This document shows, piece after piece, positions 1 to 8,580 of a stretch of DNA of 64,000 bases. The stretch's first letter is position 1, and each line of letters begins with the position of its first letter. The DNA is taken from assembly GCF_050942215.1 (NCBI RefSeq), contig NZ_CP192056.1, positions 496,001 through 560,000 of the forward strand. The letters run 5' to 3'. This DNA is from Sphaerimonospora sp050942215 (GTDB lineage: Bacteria; Actinomycetota; Actinomycetes; Streptosporangiales; Streptosporangiaceae). A model generated the notes under the pieces. It was not told the DNA's origin. It worked only from the letters and a program-made list of their open reading frames with translations, and made no database searches. The translations under genes were made by a program, and so were the position numbers.

Positions 1-528
1 GACGAACACGCCATCACCCTGCGCTCGATCGCTCGCCGGATCGGGATCGCCGCGCCCTCGATCTACCCGCACTTCCCGGATCCGCAGGCCATCATGCTGG
101 CCGTCGTACGCCAGGAGTTCGGCCGGCTCACCACGGCCATGCGCACGGCAGCGGCGGGCAGCGGCAAGGATCCCCGGCAACGGCTGCTCGCCGCCTGCCA
201 CGCCTATCTCGACCTGGCCCAGGCCCACCCCGGGCGCTACCGCATCATGTTCGGCGGCCTGTGGACGCCGAACATGAGCGAAGGCTCGATCTCCGAAGAC
301 GACATGGACGGGCTGGGCATGGATGCCCTGCAGGTCTTCGTCGACGCCCTCGGTGACTGCGTCGCCGAGGGTCAATCCACCAGCACGGACCTCTTCAGTG
401 ACGCGGTCGCGCTGTGGCTGGGCCTGCACGGCCTGGCCCACCAGCGCGCGGTGATCCGCAAATTTCCATGGCCGGATGACCTAGCCGAACGGATGATCGG
501 TGCTCTGGCGCGTCTCAGGGTCACCTGA
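1..528 (+). CDS. TetR-family transcriptional regulator, 5' truncated
   Basis: The reading frame is open from the first base of the window, so the start codon lies upstream; about 175 residues are visible. The first codons encode the second half of a TetR helix-turn-helix (LRSIARRIGIAAPSIYPHF), followed by an all-helical ligand-binding domain. Internal ATG codons, such as the one at 94, lie after the recognition helix and cannot be the start. The next gene is convergent, so its target is not obvious; family members usually repress a neighbouring gene. The assignment as TetR is firm; the ligand is unknown. Confidence 0.85.
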   Translation, partial: DEHAITLRSIARRIGIAAPSIYPHFPDPQAIMLAVVRQEFGRLTTAMRTAAAGSGKDPRQRLLAACHAYLDLAQAHPGRYRIMFGGLWTPNMSEGSISEDDMDGLGMDALQVFVDALGDCVAEGQSTSTDLFSDAVALWLGLHGLAHQRAVIRKFPWPDDLAERMIGALARLRVT

Positions 529-561
529 ACCCACATCGCGACGCACCTCACGCACGGCCGG

Positions 562-1428
562 TTAGTCCAGCACCCGTCCGAGGAAGCCGCGCAGGTAACC
601 CGCGACGACGTCCAGGTGGCTCTCCAGCAGGAAGTGACCGCCGTTGATCAGATGCACCTCCGCGTCCTTGGCGTCGCGGGCGAAGGCCTGCGCGCCCGCC
701 GGGCCGAAGATTTCGTCGTTGCGGCCCCACACGGCGAGCACCGGGACCTCATTGTCACGTAGGAATTCGTGCAGCAGCGGGTAGAGCGGGCGGTTGCTCT
801 GGTAGTCGCGGAACAGCGTCAGCTGGATCTCGTCGTTGCCCTCGCGGGAGATGAGGGCGAAGTCGTGCTCCCAGGTGTCCGGGCTGATCAGGCTCGGGTC
901 GGGCACGCCGTGCACGTACTGCCAGCGGATGGCGTCGGCGCTCAGCGCGGCGCGGACGGCGGGTTCTGTGTCGGGGCCGGGGTTCGCCCCGTAGGCCCAG
1001 ACATCGGTCCAGAACGACTCGACGAAACCGTCCTCGTAGCCGTTGCCGTTCTGGGTGACGAGGGCGGAGATCCGTTCGGGGTGCTTGAGCGCGAGGCGCC
1101 ATCCGATGGGGGCGCCGTAGTCATGGACGTAGAGGGCGTAGCGGTCCAGCCCCAGCTGGTCGAGCAGTCCGGAGGTGATTTCGGCGAGGGCGTCGAAGGT
1201 GTAGGTGAACTCCCCTGCGAGGGGGGCGGCGGAGTGGCCGAAGCCGAGGTGGTCCGGCGCGATGACGTGGTAGTCGTCGGCCAACAGCGGGATGAGTTCG
1301 CGGAACATGAACGAGCTGGTCGGGTAGCCGTGCAGCAGGACGATCGCGGGAGCGTCGGCGGGGCCGGCTTCGCGGTAGAAGATTTCATGGCCGTCGACTG
1401 TGGTGGTCCGGTGGTGCACCGAGCTCAT
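562..1428 (-). CDS. alpha/beta hydrolase, haloalkane dehalogenase/epoxide hydrolase type
   Basis: 288 residues with a complete alpha/beta-hydrolase fold. The oxyanion segment HGYP is at residues 33-36, the nucleophile elbow is VHDYGAP with Asp103, the likely acid is Asp238 in WGRNDEI, and the catalytic His265 lies in NGGHF. An aspartate nucleophile instead of serine is typical of haloalkane dehalogenases and epoxide hydrolases, which form an ester intermediate and then hydrolyse it; the substrate cannot be read from sequence. Length is normal. The gene is divergent from the CGNR regulator at 1478 across a 49-bp gap, which suggests that the regulator controls it. The gap contains the repeated hexamer GGTTAG near the regulator's start. 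Confidence 0.85.
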   Translation of the reverse strand: MSSVHHRTTTVDGHEIFYREAGPADAPAIVLLHGYPTSSFMFRELIPLLADDYHVIAPDHLGFGHSAAPLAGEFTYTFDALAEITSGLLDQLGLDRYALYVHDYGAPIGWRLALKHPERISALVTQNGNGYEDGFVESFWTDVWAYGANPGPDTEPAVRAALSADAIRWQYVHGVPDPSLISPDTWEHDFALISREGNDEIQLTLFRDYQSNRPLYPLLHEFLRDNEVPVLAVWGRNDEIFGPAGAQAFARDAKDAEVHLINGGHFLLESHLDVVAGYLRGFLGRVLD

Positions 1429-1477
1429 GTCTAACCCCTTCGAATCTTTGATACGGTTAGTTATCTAGCATGGAACC

Positions 1478-2014
1478 ATGAACGGTCCTAACCTGTCAAG
1501 TGACTCGATCTGGTTAGAGGAAGGATGGCACTCGATGGACGCGCTGCTCGACCTGCTCAACAGCAGGCCACTGGTCAACGGTGAAGAACAGGACGCGCTC
1601 GGCGACCCGGCCGAAGGCAGGCACTGGGCGCAGGAGCACGGCGGCGAAGGCAGCCTCGCGGAACTGGCACTGCTGCGCGAGGTGCGGGACATCCTGCGGG
1701 ACGTGGTGCGCGGAGAAAGCTCGCCCGTCGCGTTGAGCCCCCTGCTCGAGGGGGTCCACCAGATCCCCGAGATCACATCGAATGGTCTTCAGTGGACGGT
1801 CGAGACTCCTCCGCACGCCCGGCTGGCCGTCGAAATGGTTCTCGCCTGGGCCGCCACCGAGAAGCAACTACCCGGCCGGCTACGCCCCTGCGCCAACGAG
1901 GAGTGCCAGCTTTTCCTGCTCGACCGCAGCCGCGCCAACCGCGCCCGCTGGTGCTCGATGGCTGTCTGCGGCAACCGAGAGAAGGCACGCCGTCACTACA
2001 GACGCACCCGCTGA
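1478..2014 (+). CDS. ABATE/CGNR zinc-finger transcriptional regulator
   Basis: 178 residues. The C-terminus carries four cysteines (Cys138, Cys143, Cys159, Cys164) with the CGNREKARRHYRR tail that defines the CGNR zinc finger. The N-terminal part has the LLDLLNSR segment typical of ABATE domains. Such proteins are annotated as putative stress-induced regulators; the zinc finger is thought to bind DNA. It is divergently transcribed from the alpha/beta hydrolase, a common arrangement for a local regulator. The start at ATG 1478 gives a normal-length ABATE domain; another ATG at 1535 (residue 20) would cut into it. Confidence 0.85.
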   Translation: MNGPNLSSDSIWLEEGWHSMDALLDLLNSRPLVNGEEQDALGDPAEGRHWAQEHGGEGSLAELALLREVRDILRDVVRGESSPVALSPLLEGVHQIPEITSNGLQWTVETPPHARLAVEMVLAWAATEKQLPGRLRPCANEECQLFLLDRSRANRARWCSMAVCGNREKARRHYRRTR

Positions 2015-2263
2015 CCCGTCCCACCCGCCGACACGTCCTCCACCCGTCGGCAGGGTCTGTCGGCTCTGGTCCCTGATCGGCGGTGACGCTGGTTGATCAC
2101 CTGTCAGGCCGGTAACGATCTTATGAGTGTGGTGTTTCGGGCCTGTCCGCCCCGGTGGTCGGGGGCGTGAAGGGCGGTAACGACCTCGTCCTGGCATCGG
2201 CCGGAAGCGGCTACGGGCGCCGATCGAGGACGTGGGCCGGGTACCTCCGCTACGTGCGGCACG

Positions 2264-3034
2264 TCACTCCTCGCCGAACGTCGTGAGCAGGGCCTCCCGG
2301 TTGGCGTCGATATAGCGGATGTCGGTCTGGTAGAGGTCGAGGTGGCCGTCCTCGATGTGGGACCGGAACGCCTCGCTGCCCTGCCTCGCCTTTTCGCGTA
2401 TGAAGTCGATGAGGGCGCGCAACCGGTCGGTCACCGTGTCGAGGAGCACCGGATCGGCGGATACGCCGTAGGCGCGGCAGAACCGGGCGGCGCGGTGTCC
2501 CTGCTCCCGCAGGGTGCCGAAGTTGTCGGGATTGCTCGGTGCCTGCAGCGGTGCGAACCGGTAGACCGCGTAGGCCACGTCCCATATGCGCGGGCCGGGG
2601 TGGGCGGCATCGAAGTCGATGAAGCCTGTCACCCTGCCGTCGCGCACGACGCAGTTGTACGGCGCGGCGTCGCCATGGCAGATGACCTCGGCGGGCGAGC
2701 GCGCGGGCAGCCACCATCGGTCGCCGGGGGTGGTCTCGAACGTGGCGCTCGCGTCGTGATAACGCCGCAGCAGAACGGCGGCCGAGTCAAGGAGATCGGG
2801 CGTGCGCAGTTCCGGAGGAAGCGCCTCGTGCACCTGGCCGTGCAGGAAGGTCAACACCTCGTTACCGTCGGCGTCGAAGCCCAGCGGCTCGGGAGCGCCG
2901 TCGAAGCCTTGCGTACGCACGTGCCGCAATAGCCGGTGGATCGCCGGCGTCGCCACGGAGGACGGCCGGTGGACGACGTCGCCATGCCGACGGACCACGT
3001 TCACGCCGCCGCGGAGCTCACTGCCTTCAGTCAT
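2264..3034 (-). CDS. aminoglycoside phosphotransferase (APH)-family kinase
   Basis: 256 residues from ATG 3034, which is preceded by GAGGTG at a good distance; an in-frame ATG 18 codons upstream lacks this. The kinase-like catalytic loop CHGDAAPYN (His120, Asp122, Asn127) and the metal-binding FIDFDAAHPG (Asp140) are intact. APH-fold enzymes phosphorylate small molecules such as aminoglycosides, choline or homoserine; nothing here identifies a drug-resistance subfamily. The protein begins with a short leader and a VVHRP segment in place of a long N-lobe, so a generic phosphotransferase call is safest. It is flanked by a 249-bp spacer on the left and by the tRNA-remnant junction on the right. 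Confidence 0.85.
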   Translation of the reverse strand: MTEGSELRGGVNVVRRHGDVVHRPSSVATPAIHRLLRHVRTQGFDGAPEPLGFDADGNEVLTFLHGQVHEALPPELRTPDLLDSAAVLLRRYHDASATFETTPGDRWWLPARSPAEVICHGDAAPYNCVVRDGRVTGFIDFDAAHPGPRIWDVAYAVYRFAPLQAPSNPDNFGTLREQGHRAARFCRAYGVSADPVLLDTVTDRLRALIDFIREKARQGSEAFRSHIEDGHLDLYQTDIRYIDANREALLTTFGEE

Positions 3035-3124
3035 CTCACACCTCGTTGTGGCGTCACAATGCGGAGAACTCACCCGCGAGCTGATCACCGACCCTGACCG
3101 CGACTACCAACCCAGTACACAAAC

Positions 3125-3154
3125 AAACTCCCGAACCCATAGGTTCGGGAGTTT
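3125..3154 (-). terminator. bidirectional terminator-like hairpin beside the tRNA remnant
   Basis: A perfect 13-bp stem (AAACTCCCGAACC pairing with GGTTCGGGAGTTT) with a 4-nt loop. Read on the minus strand it is followed by a T-rich run. It lies 25 bp beyond the 3' end of the truncated tRNA-Pro copy, where a tRNA terminator would sit, and may be the original terminator of the tRNA gene before an element inserted. Confidence 0.75.
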
Positions 3155-3178
3155 CTGATGTCTTGAGACACCACACGG

Positions 3179-3221
3179 GTCGGGGTGGCGGGATTGGAAG
3201 CCACGACCTCTTCGTCCCGAA
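3179..3221 (-). repeat. partial tRNA-Pro copy, probable attachment site
   Basis: These 43 bp match 15107-15149, the 3' half of the intact tRNA-Pro gene, at 41 of 43 positions (differences at 3196 and 3200, in the T-loop region). Similarity stops abruptly in the anticodon arm, so the copy cannot make a tRNA. A truncated 3' tRNA segment facing an intact copy in the same orientation is the hallmark of attL/attR around a tRNA-integrating element. The two changes suggest an old insertion. Confidence 0.8.
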
Positions 3222-3863
3222 GCGATCGAGATCAGAGCGGTATATGGACCCGCGATCTCGGTGACCTGCTGCTTCGATCGATGGTGATCCACCGGCGTCC
3301 GAGGTCGTCCGCGGCCGTCGTCGCTCAGTTCGGCGGTTACCGAAGGGGACGGCGCGTTGGCCGACATTTCCCGTGACCCTGCGCACGCCGCAGCGTGGTC
3401 TCGGCTTTCGATTGGTCGCGGTCTCTCGTGAACGGCCGACTCTGGCCTGACGCGTCAGGAGACCTGACGGGTGCGAGGGCGTCCGGTCAGGTGGGCTCCG
3501 CCGTCATCCCGCACTGCCGGGTAGTGGAACGCTCACTGGCACGGCTGATGGCCCATCGCCGCCGTACCGTGATTAAGAGCGGCATTCGATTATGGCCGAG
3601 GCCATAATTCGCCGGGCCGCGATCAGCGGCATGGCCCGCCGGATCACCCGTGGCGCCACTGCCACCCGCCGGTGGGCGCTCGCCCCGCTCTCGAATTGAT
3701 CTTTTTAAACACTCACTAACAGTCTGCCTCCCTATTCCGGACTTCAATCTCTGGCTCTTTCACCAGCCCGTAAATCGCTTACTCAAATTGCATGTCATCT
3801 CCTGTGGATATCCGCCGAAGCCGTGACTACCATCAAGAACATCGACACCGAAGGAGGTACCCA
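3222..3863. other. non-coding stretch inside the putative island
   Basis: No open frame here has a recognisable product or convincing ribosome site. It contains one perfect inverted repeat (3589-3608) and a locally AT-rich section at about 3695-3800, unlike the GC-rich neighbours. The AT-rich part probably carries the promoter of the secreted-protein gene at 3864. Confidence 0.5.
3589..3608. repeat. 20-bp perfect palindrome
   Basis: ATTATGGCC and GGCCATAAT flank a central GA. The arms are perfect and lie in non-coding DNA about 255 bp before the secreted-protein gene. It may be an operator for a dimeric regulator or a relic of a mobile element; there is no T-tract for termination. Confidence 0.5.
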
Positions 3864-4181
3864 ATGGGCCGTATCAAGAAGTTCAGCATTTCAGCGGCGG
3901 CGGTGGCCGCGGCCGCCGCCGCGACAACTCTAATGTCACCGACTGCTCCCGCCCAGGCGGCGACCTGCAGCACTAGCGCGCAGATCGGCATTAGCGGTGG
4001 CACTGGCTGGGCGATGTGCAGCGGTACCGGAGTGACTCAGACGCGGGTCCTGCTCTTCTGCCAGAATAGTAGCGGTAGCGTCACGACGGTTTACGGCCCT
4101 TGGGTCGCTAATTCCGTCAAATCCTATGCCCAATGCGGCAGCAGCTCATGGCCGATATCGGTCGGACATCAAAGAATCTGA
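3864..4181 (+). CDS. small secreted cysteine-containing protein
   Basis: 105 residues. ATG 3864 follows an excellent AAGGAGG at 3851-3857, which decides the start. Residues 1-32 form a classical signal peptide: GRIKK basic end, long Ala-rich hydrophobic core, and an APAQA cleavage site. The mature part has four cysteines (35, 52, 66, 91), enough for two disulfides, and is rich in Gly, Ser and Thr. I do not recognise the family. It stands alone in the island; the weaker GC bias of the mature region fits acquired DNA. Confidence 0.75.
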   Translation: MGRIKKFSISAAAVAAAAAATTLMSPTAPAQAATCSTSAQIGISGGTGWAMCSGTGVTQTRVLLFCQNSSGSVTTVYGPWVANSVKSYAQCGSSSWPISVGHQRI

Positions 4182-4333
4182 GCCGACCACAAGCTCATCC
4201 GGTCAGGGGGTACCGTCTTTCGTCAGGACTCTGGGTCCAGATCGAGGGGACGCTCACCTGCCGGTGGCCACCGGTGCCGAGTCTGCCGAACGGCGATCCG
4301 CCGGCTCTCATTGGAGCGAGGCTGACCAGCACT

Positions 4334-4834
4334 TCAGATTTCGGACGTCCACATATAGGTGGCGTCCGGTTCCCTCTCCTCGTTACGGCTGCCATCGTTC
4401 GTGTCGACCAGCCGGAAGCCATGGTGCGTGTAGAAGGCCACAGCGTCAGTATTGCGCTGGAACACGTGCAGGCGCACTCCGTCCGGGCTGGCTCTTTGTA
4501 CGGCGTTCAGGAGCATCGATCCGATGCCTCGTCGGAGCGCGCTCGGGTGGAGGTAAAGGTGCTCGAGCACGTCTCCATCCAGGGCCGCAAAGCCGACGAT
4601 GCGGGAGGCGGCGTCGGCTGCGACCCATACACGGTTTTTTGCCAGCACGACATGCCGCATCCACCAGCGCGTTTCCTCGTAGGTATGCAGTTGCGGAAGG
4701 TACGGCATCGTGGCGGCTCTGGAAGCCACGAAAAGCTCGGTGATGACGTCCGCGTCATCCGGTGATGCCGACCTCAACGTCACCGGTTCCGCAGCAGGCC
4801 GTCCATCGGGCTGGGTGCTGTTCGAGTTCTGCAT
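4334..4834 (-). CDS. GNAT-family N-acetyltransferase
   Basis: 166 residues. Motif A is clear: YLHPSALRRGIGSMLL around residues 94-109, with the R-R-G-I-G-S acetyl-CoA pyrophosphate loop. It is followed by the motif B-like AVAFYTHHGF segment. GNAT enzymes move an acetyl group from acetyl-CoA to an amine; the acceptor cannot be inferred. No operon partners: the next leftward gene is opposite in direction and the 0.9 kb to the right has no clear gene. Confidence 0.85.
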   Translation of the reverse strand: MQNSNSTQPDGRPAAEPVTLRSASPDDADVITELFVASRAATMPYLPQLHTYEETRWWMRHVVLAKNRVWVAADAASRIVGFAALDGDVLEHLYLHPSALRRGIGSMLLNAVQRASPDGVRLHVFQRNTDAVAFYTHHGFRLVDTNDGSRNEEREPDATYMWTSEI

Positions 4835-5773
4835 AGCGATCCATCCGTCAGTGATTCATAGAAGGTACGTACGGCTGGCATACGCGAGGCCAGACGATTC
4901 AGTTGTCCACGTGCGATCCGTGGGCAATGGGTGCAGTACGTGCGCGGGTATCGCTAGATCCTGCGCAAGAGCCGGGAGGTGCACCGGCGCGCCTGCGCGC
5001 ACGTTCAGGATCGCCTCGAACCCGTCTGTCGTCGGACGGTGCGGTGAACAGCACACCCTACTTCCAACGCGACAGGCCGTTGGCCATATTCTCCCCACCG
5101 CGCAGCGTAAGGCGATCGTCCGGCACCGCAGAGACTGTAGCGCCGGTGACGACGGCCGAGGATGTATCGACCTACAGCGCCATCAACACTGGCCGACCGA
5201 ATTCAGGGGCGATCCGCAGGCGCGACCGCCGATTTGTTCCCTCCTGCTCATCACGAAGCAGCCTTGCGCTCGGCCGCGCCAAACCCCGACTGGTGCGTCG
5301 GCGACCCGAAATCCGGACGGCGGCTCCCACAGGTTGGGAAAACGATCCGCGAGCATGGTGCGATCGTCACCAATGCTTCCGGAGCGAGACCGCTGAAGTC
5401 GGATCGAAACCATAGGGCGTTGCCTGTGAGCGCTGAAACGGTGTTACTTCATGCGAACTGGATGTATTCACGGGTGAGGCTACCTGGTTGTTTTCGCCAG
5501 AGCGGCTTGCTCTACCTGGTCAGGCGGGCATGGGGCAACGTGATGGTCGTGCGGGACCTGCTCCCTCTTGCTCGCCTCATCAGCGGAGCAACCACGTCCC
5601 GCTTCAAGCTCCTCCGAACCGGCAGATATCCTGCTCAAGGATTTTAGGCTTGAAATCCCTGCGAGCATGTGCTTTAAGAGTCTCTAGCAGGAGGAGGACG
5701 GCCGCCTCCGGATGAACTTGACGTTTTTGCTCAAATAGCGCCAACTCCGTAAGGTGTTCCGTATAATTTTCCG
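4835..5773. other. 0.94 kb without a recognisable gene
   Basis: Several short overlapping frames exist on both strands but none shows family motifs, consistent codon bias or a good ribosome site. On the minus strand two neighbouring frames (5183-5413 and 4856-5098) look like pieces of an eroded gene, but I cannot name it. Decayed accessory DNA is the likeliest reading. Confidence 0.5.
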
Positions 5774-6283
5774 GTGCTCATATGGAAGAGGGTGCGAACG
5801 GGATGTCGCTCGTGGGTGTGGCTCGTGGTGGCGGTGAGTGCTGCGCTGGTGCCGTGGGTCTTGCTCGCAACCACGAGTGGAGGGTCTTGGCCTCTGTTGC
5901 CTTTGATGCTGATAGCCATCGCACTTGTCGGGGCTTCGGCACGGGATTTCCTAGCCCTGGATGTCTTCGTCATCGGCCTCCTGCCGTTTCAGATCGGCCT
6001 CGCTGCCGTGACAAGGTCTCGCGCACTGGTCGGCGTCACTTGCGGAATCTGCGGTGTTTTGGCCCTGTTCCATCTAGTGCTCTTCCTGGGGAAGCTTCCG
6101 ATTACCCCCGTACCGGCGGGTACTCCCGCGGATATGCTTGCCGGCAGCCAGCCGGACTTCTACCTCGGTACGCGCCCTGACGGAGGGGCCTGGGCGCTGG
6201 CTCCCCTCGCCTACGCGGTCAGCGCCATCGCACTCCTCATCTCTGTCCGTTGTGAAGGGCGTGGCGTGACACAGGACAACTGA
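5774..6283 (+). CDS. hypothetical polytopic membrane protein
   Basis: 169 residues from a GTG at 5774. About four or five hydrophobic segments are visible (roughly residues 14-32, 40-58, 62-80, 85-106 and 144-160) with a short hydrophilic loop before the last. No family motif is recognised. There is no strong Shine-Dalgarno sequence at the GTG. The stop codon is 14 bp from the 3' end of the group II intron, so the intron sits just downstream of this gene and has not interrupted it. Confidence 0.55.
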   Translation: MLIWKRVRTGCRSWVWLVVAVSAALVPWVLLATTSGGSWPLLPLMLIAIALVGASARDFLALDVFVIGLLPFQIGLAAVTRSRALVGVTCGICGVLALFHLVLFLGKLPITPVPAGTPADMLAGSQPDFYLGTRPDGGAWALAPLAYAVSAIALLISVRCEGRGVTQDN

Positions 6284-6355
6284 AGGAGCTTGTGCGGTCG
6301 GCCCGGGGCGCGGTGCCGGTGTTGCCACCGGTCCGTTTCCCCGAGCCGCCGTCCC

Positions 6356-6389
6356 GAACCGGACATGCGATTCTCACCGCATCCGGCTC
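6356..6389 (-). ncRNA. group II intron domain V
   Basis: A 34-nt hairpin read on the minus strand as GAGCCGGATGCGG, then GAGAA loop region, then CGCATGTCCGGTTC. It has the AGC-type catalytic triad position in the lower stem, the 2-nt bulge and the GNRA-like loop of domain V, the catalytic heart of the ribozyme. Its position just downstream of the maturase gene is the standard arrangement. Confidence 0.85.
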
Positions 6390-6410
6390 TCCACGTGTCT
6401 TGCCCGATGG

Positions 6411-7871
6411 TCAGCCTGGGGTGGCTGCCGGTTCGATGGTCCACGGAGTGGGGATGGCCGCTCCGCGGTATCGGTATCGGACGATCGCGACGCTGGATGC
6501 GCCGCGGAAGGCCACCGATCCTTCGGCGAATCTCCAGCCTTGGTCGCAAAATCTCCGCAGTTGACTGCGGGGAATCCGGTGTTTGCGAAGGAGCCATCGG
6601 GCGATCCGCTGCCACGCGTGGTGGTCGATCGCGGCGAAGGTCTTCTTGGACACGCCGTGCCGGAAGTAGTTCGCCCACCCAGCCAGGGTCCGGTTCACGC
6701 TCGCCAAGAGCGTGCCCAGACTCTGGTTGAAAGTGTGTCCGTGAGTCCGTTCCGAGACCCGGTCCTTGATCGCCTTGATGGCTTTCTTGGAGGGCTTGGT
6801 GTAGACGACGAGCTTGTCGGTGCCGCGTTTCCGCTGGCGGCGGATGTTCTGGCCGAGAAAGTCAAAGCCGTCGTCGATGTGGACTACACGGGTCTTCTCC
6901 GCTGACAAGCGCAGGCCGAGGCGGGCCAGGACCTGTGCGATCTGTTCGCGTAGATCCTCGGCGTGGTGGGCAGGTCCGGACACCATGACGACGAAGTCGT
7001 CGGCGTAGCGGATCAGCCGCCAGTTGCCCTGCCCGGTTCGTCTGCGCTTGGTGCGCTGGTAGTCGGTGCCCATCAGAGTGTGCCACTGGGTGTGAAAGTG
7101 CTCATCCAGTGCCGTCAGGGCGATGTTGGCCAGCAGCGGGGAGAGAATCCCGCCCTGGGGAGCGCCGGTGAGGCTGTCCTTGAACAGGCCGTGGTTCATC
7201 ACCCCGGCCTTGAGGAAGGCCTTCACCAATGCCAGGACGCGCTTGTCGGAGATTCGGGATCGGATCCGATCCATCAAGGCCGCGTGATCGATCTGGTCGA
7301 AACATGCCTCGATGTCGGCCTCCAGCACGACATGGTAACCACGCCGGGCCAGATAGACGATCTCCTCGATCGCGTCCTGGGCTCGGCGGTTGGGCCGGAA
7401 TCCGTAGGAGACCGGCAGGAAGTCGGCCTCGAAGATGGGTTCCAGCACCGCCTTGAGCGCGGCCTGCACGATACGATCCTTCACCGTCGGGATGCCGAGA
7501 TCGCGTAGCTTCCCGTTCGATTTGGGGATCTGCGTCCGCCGTACCGGCGACGGACGGTAGGTGCGGGCCTTCAACTCGTCCCTGATCTCCATCAAGAACG
7601 GCTGTACTCCCAGCCGGTGTTCGATCGCGGCCACGGTCAGCCCGTCGATTCCGGCTGTGCGCGCCCCGGAGTTCGTCGAGACGCGCTGCCACGCCTCGAT
7701 CAGGAACGCCGGGTCGCAGACCAGGTTGTACAGATCATCGAATCGGCGCGAGCGATCAGCCCGCGCCCACTGGTGCAATTTGACCTGCATCCTTCGTACC
7801 GGGACGCCCGGCCTCCACGAGGAAGACCCAGCGGTCCCGGCCCCGGTATTCACCGGGGCGTCTTCGACCAT
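6411..7871 (-). CDS. ltrA: group II intron reverse transcriptase/maturase
   Basis: 486 residues from ATG 7871, chosen because AAGGAG lies 8 nt upstream; an in-frame ATG at 7913 has no ribosome site. It has the reverse-transcriptase fingers/palm with catalytic Asp186 (VVLEADIEACFD), APQGGILSPLLANI at about 237-250 and YADDFVVM at 289-296. The maturase X domain follows (FNQSLGTLLASVNR, GWANYFRHG). No HNH endonuclease motif follows, so it probably moves by target-primed or replication-fork priming without its own second-strand cut. It promotes splicing and retrohoming of the surrounding intron. Confidence 0.95.
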   Translation of the reverse strand: MVEDAPVNTGAGTAGSSSWRPGVPVRRMQVKLHQWARADRSRRFDDLYNLVCDPAFLIEAWQRVSTNSGARTAGIDGLTVAAIEHRLGVQPFLMEIRDELKARTYRPSPVRRTQIPKSNGKLRDLGIPTVKDRIVQAALKAVLEPIFEADFLPVSYGFRPNRRAQDAIEEIVYLARRGYHVVLEADIEACFDQIDHAALMDRIRSRISDKRVLALVKAFLKAGVMNHGLFKDSLTGAPQGGILSPLLANIALTALDEHFHTQWHTLMGTDYQRTKRRRTGQGNWRLIRYADDFVVMVSGPAHHAEDLREQIAQVLARLGLRLSAEKTRVVHIDDGFDFLGQNIRRQRKRGTDKLVVYTKPSKKAIKAIKDRVSERTHGHTFNQSLGTLLASVNRTLAGWANYFRHGVSKKTFAAIDHHAWQRIARWLLRKHRIPRSQLRRFCDQGWRFAEGSVAFRGASSVAIVRYRYRGAAIPTPWTIEPAATPG

Positions 7872-8580
7872 TGCAGTCTGCTCCTTGTCTGACACGCTGC
7901 CGCCCTTCCCCATGTGGCCGGCTTTCCCGGCCTCGGAGTACTACGACGGCTCCGTCCCGTCCGGTGTCCTTCGGTGGGCAACGCGCCTATCCCTGCCGGA
8001 CCCCTGGATGGCGACCCGGGTCGGGAACGGCTCACGGACGGTTCCCACGTTCACTGCCGACCGATCGAGAGGTGAGGTGCCCGGCTATACCCCTGCGGCC
8101 TCGCCACGGTTACGCCGTAGTTCTTCGCCGTGGCCTCCCAGGCCCAGCAGGGGAGACCTGCCTGGGAGTTCACCGAAGCTCCCACCGTCATGGCGTGACG
8201 GCAGAGCACCGGCTACGCGCCGCTGACCAGCCCAGATTTACCGGGTTCGAGCTGGCACACTTTCAAGAGGCGTAACAGCACCGGTTCCTCGCGTGCACCT
8301 TCCTCTCTCGCTCACCGGGCCCGACCCATCCGGTAGTCCTGAGCCGACCCGACTTCGTCGCGGCTGCTCTCGCCTTTCCTGGCGTTCCTCCAGGTCAGGC
8401 TGCCGCCAGCTTCACCTGCCTGCTACGACAGACAGGAGGCGGAGTCCTTTCACCTCCGCTCGGTCCAACAGCGCCTCGTGGCGCACCCCCTCCTAGCGTG
8501 GAGACCGAACCGGGAGAGGTTTGGTCGTGGCAGGAGTCACGAGACGTCGTTTCTGCTCGGCATGCTGCGGCCGATCGTGT

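Larger units (their letters stand above)
6297..8486 (-). mobile_element. group II intron, complete
   Basis: On the minus strand the element begins GTGCGCC (8486), the canonical 5' end of bacterial group II introns. It carries about 570 nt of structured leader, then the intron-encoded protein, then domain V at 6356-6389 and a GC-rich domain VI ending GGCCGAC at about 6297. The length of about 2.19 kb is typical. Both flanks are intergenic: the membrane gene at 5774-6283 lies just beyond the 3' end and the 8581 gene beyond the 5' end. The 5' boundary is well supported; the 3' boundary could shift by a few bases. Confidence 0.85.

Noticed and set aside
2264..3034. Specific aminoglycoside-resistance gene
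   Set aside because: Only the general APH-fold motifs are present; no subfamily signature or resistance context supports a drug claim.
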